From contig NZ_JMIT01000001.1 in the NCBI RefSeq assembly GCF_000731675.1, forward strand, positions 805,526-869,525: a DNA stretch of 64,000 bases, in the 5' to 3' direction. Position 1 is the first letter of the stretch. Every line of letters starts with the position of its first letter. This document shows positions 17,049 through 24,797 of this stretch, piece after piece. Under the pieces are notes generated by a model that ran no database searches, was not told the origin of the DNA, and was given only the letters and a program-made list of their open reading frames with translations. The stretch comes from Pseudomonas capeferrum (GTDB lineage Bacteria; Pseudomonadota; Gammaproteobacteria; Pseudomonadales; Pseudomonadaceae). The position numbers and the translations under genes were made by a program.

Positions 17049-17380
17049 GTGGATGCTCCTTTATGAGGAGCCAGTATCAAACGGCAATTGCTAATAACCA
17101 GGTGGTAGCCGAGTAGTGCGCTTAACTGAACATACGTCATGGGTTAGCGTCATAAAGTCATCAAATGCAAACAAGAAATTTGACGTCATAAAATAGGTGT
17201 TCATGCTGTCAAAGTGCCGCTTGCCAAAGCATGGCCTTGCATCTTAAATTGTTACTGAATGTGAGAGTGATGTTTCGTAAGCAATCTTTTATATATCAGC
17301 GCGTTGGGTGTGTTTATTGCAGTCAACTGTGATCTTTTGCTGATCTGCCCTTAGACAACATCAAAGGATGTCGAACCAGC
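17049..17380. other. AT-rich divergent intergenic region with three CGTCAT motifs
   Basis: This 332-base gap separates the toxin-like gene from the start of the exopolysaccharide region and is clearly richer in A+T than its flanks. CGTCAT occurs at 17135-17140, 17148-17153 and 17184-17189; the last two continue as CGTCATAAA, and the third lies within the palindrome TGACGTCA. It probably holds the promoters of both divergent genes. I see no gene in it. Confidence 0.4.
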
Positions 17381-18535
17381 ATGAAAGAGAACTTGGCGGC
17401 TCTTGCACGAAAACTCATCTCTCCCTCCACGCGCTACGAGATCAGGTTGCTCTCCAGCAAAATACGAGAAGTGCTTGGGCGAGCCTGTTTTTGGCGGTGG
17501 GAAGTCGCGAGGTTCCGGCTGCAGCAGGAAAGCCCCTACGAAATCCTCTACATCGGCCGTAAGCATCAGCGCGAGATGGCCAAGTTGCTGATTGGTGGCA
17601 AGGTACCGGGCACCGGCGCGGTGGCCGCCGGCAGTGCAGAGCCTGAAGCGTCGACCCATGTGGTGCTGGTGAGTGAATTGCCCACCACCGGGGCCTTGTC
17701 GGTGCCGCACTACCTGAGCGCCGTGGTACCGCTGGGGCGCCCGCTGGAGGACATTACCGCACGCTACGACAGCGAATTGCGCCGCAGCATTCGCAAGAAC
17801 CGACCGCTCTACCAGATGAGGCAGACACTGTCGGATGAAGAAATCGCAATGGCCGACAGCCAGCTACTGCGCCCCTATGCCACCGCAAGGCAAGGTATTC
17901 ATGCCGCGCAGTTCCCCACAGACGATGTGTTTCGCATCGCCAAGCATGTAGGGCGTCTGGACCTGATCACCTTGGGCGACGACGTCATTGGTTGTCACCT
18001 GGGGTGTGAAGTGACGCGCGGCGGCAAACGTTATTGGAGCACGCTGCGTTTTGGTTATAGCGAGGCGGTGTTTTCAGATGCGAAAAAACTGCGGGAAGTG
18101 AACTCTATCACCACGTTCATGGCGTTGGAGTGGGCGTTGCAACACGGCTTTGATTATTACGATATCGGCCTGTGCCTGGCGCGGCCGGATGACGGCTTGC
18201 TGAAATGGAAGAGAAGGCGCGGCGGCGATATCGATTCGTTGGGCAACCATGCCTACCTGTTCGTCAGGCTACCCAAGACCGGCACGGCGAAGTTTCTTTG
18301 GGAAACCCCGATGTTCGCTGTCGAAGGCGACAAACTGACCCTGCACCTGGGCTTGCCAGATGGGCCGAGTGAGGAAGAGGTCGCCAGCCGATACCACGAA
18401 ATGGTGTTTGGCGGGCTGCACAAGATCTACCTCTATGGCACCGCCGGTTCGGGGGAGTCCTTTATTGAAACCTTGCGCACGCGTTACGCCAACTTACAGT
18501 CGCCGCCGACGATGGAAAGGGTCACATCCAACTGA
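17381..18535 (+). CDS. GNAT/FemAB-like acyltransferase of the exopolysaccharide region
   Basis: This 384-aa soluble protein has a C-terminal GNAT-type fold resembling the FemAB/BcsL (CelD-like) group. The best segment is the sequence around REVNSITTFMALEWALQHG, followed by YYDIGLCLARPDDGLLKWKRRRGG, which matches the conserved FDFG-x4-DDGLLxFK pattern of those proteins. Relatives transfer amino-acyl or acyl groups in cell-envelope or polysaccharide synthesis, but the substrate here is unknown. The start at 17381 has AAGGA at a rather long spacing. The GT61 gene follows after 41 bases on the same strand, suggesting a two-gene unit at the edge of the exopolysaccharide locus. Confidence 0.6.
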   Translation: MKENLAALARKLISPSTRYEIRLLSSKIREVLGRACFWRWEVARFRLQQESPYEILYIGRKHQREMAKLLIGGKVPGTGAVAAGSAEPEASTHVVLVSELPTTGALSVPHYLSAVVPLGRPLEDITARYDSELRRSIRKNRPLYQMRQTLSDEEIAMADSQLLRPYATARQGIHAAQFPTDDVFRIAKHVGRLDLITLGDDVIGCHLGCEVTRGGKRYWSTLRFGYSEAVFSDAKKLREVNSITTFMALEWALQHGFDYYDIGLCLARPDDGLLKWKRRRGGDIDSLGNHAYLFVRLPKTGTAKFLWETPMFAVEGDKLTLHLGLPDGPSEEEVASRYHEMVFGGLHKIYLYGTAGSGESFIETLRTRYANLQSPPTMERVTSN

Positions 18536-18576
18536 TTCAGAGCGCCAGTGGCCACGCCACCCGGGGGAGCAGCTTC

Positions 18577-19695
18577 ATGGGAAGCGATATGTCGAAATTC
18601 AGCGCACCGTCCGCCGGCAAACGGCATAAGTGGACCCTCGCTGCCTACAAGTACATGGCACGTAAGCGACTCGCCCGCAATTCGGCGGTCGACCTGAAAA
18701 GCATCGCGTCAAAAAGCTGGGAGATTGCGCCGGGTGAAACAACGCTCTCCCCGCCAGCATTCTTTTTGCCCAATCAGCTCGAGCGGGTGACGGGGTGGGA
18801 GGCCAAGCGGTTTTACCCCTATGTGCATCCTGCGCGCACCATGGAAGGCGGCCTCAGCGTTGTGCAGGGGCCTACACGCGGCTACTTGATCAAGGACGTC
18901 TGGCTCATAGACGGGGCGCTCTACAAGGGCAAGGCCAGCCATTGGTTATCGTTGAAACCCAGTACCTTTCCGCGGGTTGTCGTCGAGAACGAAATCGAAC
19001 GAGCGGCCATCTATTGCACGCAAAATGGCAATTCGTGGTTTGGCACCTGGTTGATGGAAGACTGTGTCACTTACGCACTGGCCCGTAACGAGGGCGTACC
19101 GGTGACCACGGCGCCATCAGCCCGCTACCCGTTGTTTTCCCAGGCGCCTGCCTATGAAGATTGGTTAGACATGAAGCCCCTACGTCTGCGCAGTGCGTTT
19201 TTCCGTGAACTGGTGCTGTTTGACGATCAGAGCAATAACCGCAGCCGGCATTTACGCTACCGGGCCATGGGTGAAAAACTGCTTTCGCACGTCAACCATG
19301 AGCCGCACCCCGGCGTGTTCATTTTGCGTGGGGGCGACGGCGACTTGCGTTTCCTGCGTAATGAAAAGGCGATTGCAGAGCACCTGCGCCAGACCCGGGG
19401 CTTTCGCGTTGTCGATCCACTGAAGACCGACGTGCCGAGCATTATTGCAGCCTGTGCCGGCGCCAGAGTGGTGGTCGGGGTTGAAGGCAGCCAGTTGGTT
19501 CACGGCGTCAACGTGCTGCAAACCGGCGGCAGCGTGTTGACGTTGCAGCCTCCGAACCGTTTTGTCAGCTATTACAAGTACCTGACGGATCGCGACCAGC
19601 AGCACTTCGGCTTTGTGGTGGGCATGCCGGAGGGCGATGGCTTCAGGATCGACATCGAGGAAGTGGAACGCACCCTCGATCTGATGCCCTTATAG
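18577..19695 (+). CDS. Glycosyltransferase family 61 (DUF563) protein
   Basis: This 372-aa protein has a GT61 catalytic region. Motifs visible are GNSWFGTWLMEDC, the substrate-strand segment GVFILRGGDGD and the C-terminal ACAGARVVVGVEGSQLVHGV, where the family has the conserved G-x-H/Q-GA-x-L-x-N-like loop. It would transfer a sugar, often xylose-, GlcNAc- or uronate-like in other organisms, in the cytoplasm. No signal or membrane helix is evident. GGGGGAG precedes the ATG by about eight bases. It is downstream of the FemAB-like gene and upstream of a 400-base gap before the main exopolysaccharide operon, so it may modify that polymer or a separate glycan. Confidence 0.75.
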   Translation: MGSDMSKFSAPSAGKRHKWTLAAYKYMARKRLARNSAVDLKSIASKSWEIAPGETTLSPPAFFLPNQLERVTGWEAKRFYPYVHPARTMEGGLSVVQGPTRGYLIKDVWLIDGALYKGKASHWLSLKPSTFPRVVVENEIERAAIYCTQNGNSWFGTWLMEDCVTYALARNEGVPVTTAPSARYPLFSQAPAYEDWLDMKPLRLRSAFFRELVLFDDQSNNRSRHLRYRAMGEKLLSHVNHEPHPGVFILRGGDGDLRFLRNEKAIAEHLRQTRGFRVVDPLKTDVPSIIAACAGARVVVGVEGSQLVHGVNVLQTGGSVLTLQPPNRFVSYYKYLTDRDQQHFGFVVGMPEGDGFRIDIEEVERTLDLMPL

Positions 19696-20095
19696 TCCGT
19701 GTCAGTGCCTGGTTGAAAAGCGCCAGATTTCGGTTCGCAAGCTCAACGATTGGCATTTGCCTTCTCACCGATGAAACGCACTCGGTTCCACGCTTAACGC
19801 CTTCCCTTGCCGATATCGCACACCGCTGGGGTCTTCCGGGCGGCCGAGGTTTTAGAAAATTTAGGCATTTCAGTCTCTTACAGCGAAGTGGAAAGTGTCA
19901 GGCAACTGCCTTGGGCGCTTGCATTTTTTGTGTGACGGCATTTTGACGAAGTCACCCCTCGTTCATTGAGATTTATTATGGTGTCGGATCATTGACGTAG
20001 TGTCATTGTGCCCATAAGCTCAAATCAACAGCGAGGAAGTCTCCCGCTAAACCCAAATATAAATACTTTTATTATCCTCTATATAGGAGGGGGTT
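19696..20095 (+). promoter_or_regulatory. 400-base intergenic region before the small exported peptide gene
   Basis: No coding frame is convincing here. The right half is AT-rich. It contains TTGACG followed 16 bases later by ATAAGC (within 19980-20025), a possible promoter, and the imperfect dyad TGACGTAGTGTCA. It ends in a strong ribosome-binding site, AGGAGG, seven to eight bases before ATG 20096. Its size suggests regulated expression of the peptide and of the exopolysaccharide operon beyond it. Confidence 0.35.
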
Positions 20096-20272
20096 ATGCG
20101 CTCGACACTGTTCATAAAATCAATATTCTTGTTGGTGCTTTTAAGTGGCGCAGCACGCGCTGCTGATTCTTATGTCAATCAAAACAGTGTCATTCCTGTC
20201 GCAACAGCAGGTTGGTTCTTCGCCTTCGCGGTGATTGGTTTTGTGGCGGTTGCCAATAGAAGAAAGATTTAA
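20096..20272 (+). CDS. 58-aa exported peptide with a PEP-CTERM/VPLPA-like C-terminal sorting signal
   Basis: This is a small reading frame with a very good ribosome-binding site (AGGAGG). The N-terminus is a Sec signal peptide with a clean AxA cleavage site (SGAARA before ADSY, after about residue 22). Only about ten residues follow (DSYVNQNSV). The last 26 residues read IPVATAGWFF, then a hydrophobic stretch with a glycine (AVIGFVAVA), then NRRKI. The order Pro-motif, membrane helix and basic tail, including the Trp-Phe-Phe after the proline segment, closely resembles VPLPA/PEP-CTERM signals recognised by exosortases, which normally sit in exopolysaccharide loci. No exosortase gene is seen in the window. 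Alternatively it is a two-helix membrane microprotein. Confidence 0.65.
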   Translation: MRSTLFIKSIFLLVLLSGAARAADSYVNQNSVIPVATAGWFFAFAVIGFVAVANRRKI

Positions 20273-20395
20273 ACACGCCACGCGTCGGCAGGGTAAAGTA
20301 CGTCTTTAACGGTTGTTCAATAGCACACGCATTCAGTGCCGTCGGTAATTTGACGACTGTGCTTTGATGCACGACTTTTCGCTGCCGCGGGCGGC

Positions 20396-20423
20396 TTGTC
20401 AATTTTCCAACTGTTGCTATATT
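20396..20423 (+). promoter_or_regulatory. Candidate promoter of the exopolysaccharide export operon
   Basis: TTGTCA (20396-20401) and TATATT (20418-20423) with 16-base spacing lie about 200 bases before the OPX gene. The 347-base gap 20273-20619 that contains it shows no coding frame, and its long 5' leader may carry post-transcriptional control. This is inferred from pattern only. Confidence 0.45.
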
Positions 20424-20619
20424 CCAGTAGCCAGTAATTGCCAATAGCCGTAGGGTAGCGCAGCGTGCTGGTGGGTCAGGGCTTCGCAGCGTCAGTTACA
20501 GGGCCTCCAGGATGGTTGAGGCCGTCGCAGCAGGTGGTACGGTTGCGAAGTGGAGCGAGAGTTTGTGTGCCGTTCTCATTCAGTGCTCTTTGTCGGGCCA
20601 ATAGGCCGGAGGGACCCTC

Positions 20620-21177
20620 ATGGTACGTTCATTGTGTTCCGCTTTTTGCGTGCTGATGCTGTGGTCCGGTACCGGCAACGCCCTCGAAAATAACGCAAGT
20701 TACCTGCTCAGCCCTGGCGACGTGGTCATGGTGTCTGTCTGGCAAGAGGAGAGCCTGCGTCAGGAGGCCACCGTACTTCCCGATGGCAGTATCACCTTCC
20801 CCTTGGCCGGGCGAATCGATGTCGCCGGCCTCGATGTCACGGCAGTCGAAAAACAGGTCGCTGCCAAACTCGAAAAATTCCTCCCCGACCCGAACGTCAG
20901 CGTTGTCGTCAAGAGCATCGCCGGCAACCTGGTCTATGTGCAGGGCAAGGTGATCAAGCCCGGGCCCGTGCAGATGGCGGGCCCCACGGCCGTATTGCAG
21001 GCCTTGAGCATGTCGGGTGGTTTGGACAAATTCGCTGACGAAAGCGCCATCAAGGTGGTCCGTGTCGACAAGGGCAGACAACAGATTCTGCCCGTGCGAT
21101 ATAAGGACCTGGTTTCCGGGCGTGACATGTCCACCAACATCCAACTTCAGGCTGGCGATACGCTGGTCGTTCCTTGA
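20620..21177 (+). CDS. Short polysaccharide export (OPX/Wza-like) periplasmic protein
   Basis: This 185-aa outer-membrane polysaccharide export family protein has a Sec-type signal (cleavage after about residue 21, SGTGNA). The Poly_export domain follows (YLLSPGDVVMVSVWQEESL...GSITFPLAGRI), then one SLBB repeat (GNLVYVQGKVIKPGPVQM). It has no lipobox and stops after the SLBB segment, so it lacks the C-terminal amphipathic helix with which Wza crosses the outer membrane. Such short OPX proteins are known to need a separate outer-membrane barrel, and the next gene encodes one. GGAGGG lies upstream of the start. It is the first gene of the export block, with the barrel, Wzz-like and kinase genes following. 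Confidence 0.9.
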   Translation: MVRSLCSAFCVLMLWSGTGNALENNASYLLSPGDVVMVSVWQEESLRQEATVLPDGSITFPLAGRIDVAGLDVTAVEKQVAAKLEKFLPDPNVSVVVKSIAGNLVYVQGKVIKPGPVQMAGPTAVLQALSMSGGLDKFADESAIKVVRVDKGRQQILPVRYKDLVSGRDMSTNIQLQAGDTLVVP

Positions 21178-21200
21178 TCTTGCCTTAATAAGAACACTTA

Positions 21201-22316
21201 ATGCCTCTTCTAAGAACAACTAGCATTGCAACGGCAATCTTGGTCTTGCCGTTTACGGACGCGGTCCAGGCAGCAAATTGGCAGTCCTCGGTGGTGGTGC
21301 CGTCCTCGGTCGAATACGACAGCAACCCCTTGTTGCTGTCGTCTGAAGAAAAGGGTGTGACGCGCACGATCATCGCGCCCGACTACACCCTGGTCGGTAC
21401 CTTCGACCGCGACGAGTTGCGCTTGGGTCTTGGCATGCAGGTGTTGCGCTCGTCCGACACCGACATCGTCGACGACCGCGAAGACCCGAACGTGAGCCTT
21501 GGCTGGCAGCGAGACACCGAGAAAGGGCGTTTTGGCCTGGTAGCCCTCTACAACGAAAGCTCCACGTTATCCGGCACCGTCCAGGACACCGGTGTGGTGA
21601 CGACCGATGGCACGCAAAAGCTGTATTCGCTGGCAGGCAACTGGAGCAGCGCCATCACCGAGCGCAGCACGTTGTCCAACGAAACCAAGTACACCCGTGC
21701 CCGTTATGACATCGACACCCTGACCGGCTACAACGAACTGGGCAACGTATTCACTTGGACCTACGCCTGGAGTGAGCGGGCCGACCTCTATACGCGCTTT
21801 GGCGCAAGGCGTTATGAGCCCGAGGAAGACCTTACTGCCACGGCCTCCAACAGTTACACGCCTGCGGTCGGGGTCAAGTATCAGTTTTCCGAACGCCTGA
21901 GTGCGGATGCGCACCTGGGGGTCAACAAGGTGTCCGGGTCCGAGGGCGGCCGGCGCGGTGAGGGCGGTGCTTCGCTGCTGTATACCGGGGTGCGCTCCGA
22001 TGCCAGTTTCAGCGCCGAACGCAGCACGGTCGCCAGTGCCGAGGGTGGTTTTGCCCAGCTCGACATGGTGCGCGGTATCTACAGTTATGCGGTCAACGAA
22101 CTGACCCGTGTCGGGGCCGATGCGTCATGGCAAGACAGCAAGGGGCAAACGCCCAATACCCTGCAAACCTACAGCATTTGGGCCAGCCGGGAATTTTCGC
22201 CTTTTTGGGATCTGCGCCTATCGTTGATGTACAAGGAACGGCGCCAGGATGATGCACCCGATGCGACCGCTACGATTGTTGGTTTGACGTTGACGTATAG
22301 GTACCCCGACCTCTGA
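21201..22316 (+). CDS. Outer-membrane beta-barrel protein of the exopolysaccharide locus
   Basis: This 371-aa protein has a signal peptide (cleavage near TDAVQA, residue 24), then repeated alternating amphipathic strands with many aromatic girdle residues and short turns, ending YRYPDL. The pattern (for example LGWQRDTEKGRFGLVALYN and VFTWTYAWSERADLYTRFG) predicts a barrel of about 16-18 strands. The N-terminal segment VEYDSNPLLLSS resembles barrel proteins associated with exosortase/PEP-CTERM exopolysaccharide loci and with the EpsX/WzpX type of polysaccharide porin. It lies 23 bases after the short OPX gene and before the Wzz-like gene, so the likely role is the outer-membrane exit channel. 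The assignment rests on fold pattern and context rather than a signature motif. Confidence 0.75.
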   Translation: MPLLRTTSIATAILVLPFTDAVQAANWQSSVVVPSSVEYDSNPLLLSSEEKGVTRTIIAPDYTLVGTFDRDELRLGLGMQVLRSSDTDIVDDREDPNVSLGWQRDTEKGRFGLVALYNESSTLSGTVQDTGVVTTDGTQKLYSLAGNWSSAITERSTLSNETKYTRARYDIDTLTGYNELGNVFTWTYAWSERADLYTRFGARRYEPEEDLTATASNSYTPAVGVKYQFSERLSADAHLGVNKVSGSEGGRRGEGGASLLYTGVRSDASFSAERSTVASAEGGFAQLDMVRGIYSYAVNELTRVGADASWQDSKGQTPNTLQTYSIWASREFSPFWDLRLSLMYKERRQDDAPDATATIVGLTLTYRYPDL

Positions 22317-22336
22317 ACTTCAGCCTGGTGGCCTTT

Positions 22337-23902
22337 ATGAAGTCTGACTACGAGCTCTCCCTCAAAGATTACATCGCCATAATCAAGGATCGGGCCCTGT
22401 TATTGGGGATCAGTATCGTAGTCATTCTTGCCGCCACCGTGGTGGTGGCGCTGAGTGTGCCGCCTATCTATCAGTCCACCGGCACCATTCTGGTGGAGTC
22501 GCAGCAGATTTCGCCGGAGCTGGTCTCGGCGAATAACAACAGCTTTGCCGATGAGCGCATCGAGGTCATCCGCCAGCGGGTCATGACCCGCGAGAACCTG
22601 CTGCGGATCATCGACAAGTACAACCTGTTCGCCGACAAGGGCAAGCAGCTCAGCGAGAGCGACAAGATCGAGCAGATGCGCAATGCCATCGTGGTCGCCT
22701 CGCTCAGTACCTTCGTCAGAGGGCGCGGTGAGGCCACGGTCGCCTTCACCGTGTCGTTCGAACACAAGAAGCCGGAAGTCGCCAAGGAAGTGGCCAGCGA
22801 ACTGGTCACGCTGTTTCTCAATGAAAACCTGAAGCAGCGCACCGAGCGGGCGAACGAGACCACTGAGTTCCTGACCCAGGAAGCGAACAAACTGGGTGCC
22901 GAACTCGCCAGCCTGGAGAACCAGTTGGCAGACTTCAAGCAAGCCCATGCCAATGCCTTGCCCGAGCACCAATCGCTGCGCATGAGCATGTTGTCGCGCT
23001 CGGAGCTTGAGTTCAGGGAGGTCGACCGCGACTACAAGACGGCGCAGGAAGAGCTGCGTTACCTCGAGCTTGAGTTGTCCGCAGCCAATGCCGGGCTGAC
23101 CACCAAGGCCGACGGTACGCGGCCGGCCAGTGCAGACCTGCCGCAGGACCTGCCCAGCCTCAAGGCCGAGTACACCCGGCTGCTGAGCCGGTATAAAGAA
23201 GCGCACCCGGATGTGGTGGCGGTAAAACGCAAGATCCAGGCGCTCGAAGCCAGTGGCGGCAACAGCAAGGCTGCGTCTTCGGTGAGCCTTGACGTGGCCC
23301 GCGTTCGTGCAAGGATCGGCGCCGCCCAGGAGCGCATCGCTTCGTTGGCCGAGCAAAAGCGAGAGCTGGTGAAGAAGATGGAAGGCTACGAGGCAGAGAT
23401 TCTCGAAGCCCCGCAAGTCGAGCGTGGCCTGGTCACCTTGATGCGTGACCACGACAACGCCCGCAAGAAGTACGAGGAAATCCGCGCCAAGGAGATGGGC
23501 GCGAAAATTACCGAAAGCTTGGAGCAGGAAAACAAGGCAGAGCGCTTCGTGCTGCTCGAACCACCACTGCTGCCCGAGAAGCCAATCAAGCCCAACCGCA
23601 AGAAAATCGCTGCCTTGGGCCTGGTGTTGGCACCGGCAGGTGGCGGTGCGCTGGTGATGCTGCTGGAAATCCTCAATCAACGGGTGCGTGGCGTCGGTGC
23701 GCTGGAAAGCGTGCTGGGCAAGCGCGTGCTGGTCACGGTGCCGTTCATCACCACCCAGGCGGAACTGGCCAAGCGCCGGCGCTGGCGCAACCTGCTGATC
23801 ATCGCGGGGCTTGTGCTGATTGCTATGCTGGTAGTGCTGGTGCACGTGTTCTACATGCCGTTGGATGTGTTGCTGTTCAAGGCTATGGCGCGGTTTGAAT
23901 AG
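22337..23902 (+). CDS. Wzz/GumC-like chain-length determinant (polysaccharide co-polymerase)
   Basis: This is a 521-aa inner-membrane protein. The N-terminal Wzz domain begins YELSLKDYIAIIKDR, with a first membrane helix at about residues 24-46 and the family segment PPIYQSTGTILVE. A long periplasmic coiled-coil region follows (about 150-385), then the proline-rich LPEKPIKPNRKK and a second helix. A third hydrophobic helix near the C-terminus precedes a short tail. There is no kinase domain; the kinase is a separate gene immediately downstream, as in split GumC/EpsB systems. I chose ATG 22337; an in-frame GTG at 22328 is possible. It controls polymer length and couples Wzy with the export channel. 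Confidence 0.9.
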   Translation: MKSDYELSLKDYIAIIKDRALLLGISIVVILAATVVVALSVPPIYQSTGTILVESQQISPELVSANNNSFADERIEVIRQRVMTRENLLRIIDKYNLFADKGKQLSESDKIEQMRNAIVVASLSTFVRGRGEATVAFTVSFEHKKPEVAKEVASELVTLFLNENLKQRTERANETTEFLTQEANKLGAELASLENQLADFKQAHANALPEHQSLRMSMLSRSELEFREVDRDYKTAQEELRYLELELSAANAGLTTKADGTRPASADLPQDLPSLKAEYTRLLSRYKEAHPDVVAVKRKIQALEASGGNSKAASSVSLDVARVRARIGAAQERIASLAEQKRELVKKMEGYEAEILEAPQVERGLVTLMRDHDNARKKYEEIRAKEMGAKITESLEQENKAERFVLLEPPLLPEKPIKPNRKKIAALGLVLAPAGGGALVMLLEILNQRVRGVGALESVLGKRVLVTVPFITTQAELAKRRRWRNLLIIAGLVLIAMLVVLVHVFYMPLDVLLFKAMARFE

Positions 23903-23913
23903 GGAAAGCAGTG

Positions 23914-24720
23914 ATGGACAGGATCAAGCCGGTAGTTGGCAATAATATTCATCAAGTTTCTCCAGGTGCCACTCAGACACCGCAAACCGCCCACGGGGCG
24001 GAGCAACCCGAGGTGCCTGGGCAGTTCGATTATGTGCAGACCAAGGTGGTGCCGTTGCGTGCGGAGCACCTTGAGCGTCATCGCATCGTCGCTTACAACA
24101 AGAACTCGAACATGAGTGGGCCCATTGACCTGTTGCGCACGCAGGTGTTGAAGGCCATGGAGGAAAACGGCTGGCGTACCTTGGCCATCACCTCGCCAAC
24201 GCCTGAAGCAGGCAAGACAGTCCTGGCCATCAACCTGGCCATGAGCATTGCCCACCACACGACCAAGACGGCGCTGCTGGTGGACTTCGATTTGCGTCGG
24301 CCCAAGGTCGGCAGCAGCCTGGGCTTGCCGATGGACAAGGCGCTCAACGAATTGTTGGCTGACGAAGCCGGGCTGGAAGAAGTGTTGGTCAACCCGACGT
24401 TGCCCCGCTTTGTGGTACTGCCGACACGGGTGCCTATTCCGCTGTCTACCGAAGTGCTGTCCTCACCCCGGGTGAGCAACCTGATCGGTGATTTGCGCAA
24501 CCGCTATGAGTCGCGGATCTGCATCTTCGACCTGCCGCCGCTGTTGAGCTCTGACGATGCGATCACGGTGATGCCCAAGTTCGACTGCGTGCTGCTGGTG
24601 GTGGCCAACGGCATGAACAGCAAGCAGGAGATCGAGGAATGTCTGCACCATCTGGCGGGGGTCAATCTGATTGGCACCGTGTTGAACAAGGCGGATGAAA
24701 AACCCCGCACGTACTACTGA
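23914..24720 (+). CDS. Bacterial tyrosine kinase (CpsD/CapB-type) of the exopolysaccharide export complex
   Basis: This is a 268-aa cytoplasmic BY-kinase. It has Walker A SPTPEAGKTVLAINLA, Walker A' ALLVDFDLRRPK and Walker B ICIFDLPPLL, in the spacing typical of this P-loop family. The usual tyrosine cluster is reduced to the C-terminal RTYY. An N-terminal tail of about 60 residues precedes the kinase core, as in kinases found in exosortase-associated exopolysaccharide loci. It follows the Wzz-like gene after 11 bases, and together the two equal one Wzc. Cyclic autophosphorylation would control polymerisation and export. GTG 23911 and ATG 23914 are both possible starts; the latter is preferred. 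Confidence 0.88.
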   Translation: MDRIKPVVGNNIHQVSPGATQTPQTAHGAEQPEVPGQFDYVQTKVVPLRAEHLERHRIVAYNKNSNMSGPIDLLRTQVLKAMEENGWRTLAITSPTPEAGKTVLAINLAMSIAHHTTKTALLVDFDLRRPKVGSSLGLPMDKALNELLADEAGLEEVLVNPTLPRFVVLPTRVPIPLSTEVLSSPRVSNLIGDLRNRYESRICIFDLPPLLSSDDAITVMPKFDCVLLVVANGMNSKQEIEECLHHLAGVNLIGTVLNKADEKPRTYY

Positions 24721-24732
24721 GACCCTGCGGTC

Positions 24733-24776
24733 TGTAGGAGCGGCCTTGCGTCGCGAACGGGCCGCGAAGCAGCCCC
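24733..24776. repeat. REP element (P. putida type), single copy
   Basis: TGTAGGAGCGGCCTTGCGTC begins a REP sequence able to fold through CGGCC...GGCCG pairing, located between the convergent ends of the tyrosine kinase and galE genes. The same unit occurs at 59.3 kb and in part at 61.7 kb. It may act as a transcription boundary. Confidence 0.8.
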
Positions 24777-24797
24777 AGGGAATTGAGCAGGCAGCTC

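Noticed and set aside
20273..20619. FleQ or AmrZ binding site before the export operon
   Set aside because: Segments such as TTGTCAATTTTCC look suggestive, but I could not match a full consensus, so no specific regulator site is claimed.
22400..23845. 481-residue minus-strand frame opposite the Wzz-like gene
   Set aside because: Low-complexity composition (Leu, Gln, His) and an exact mirror of a well-supported gene; a GC-rich shadow frame.
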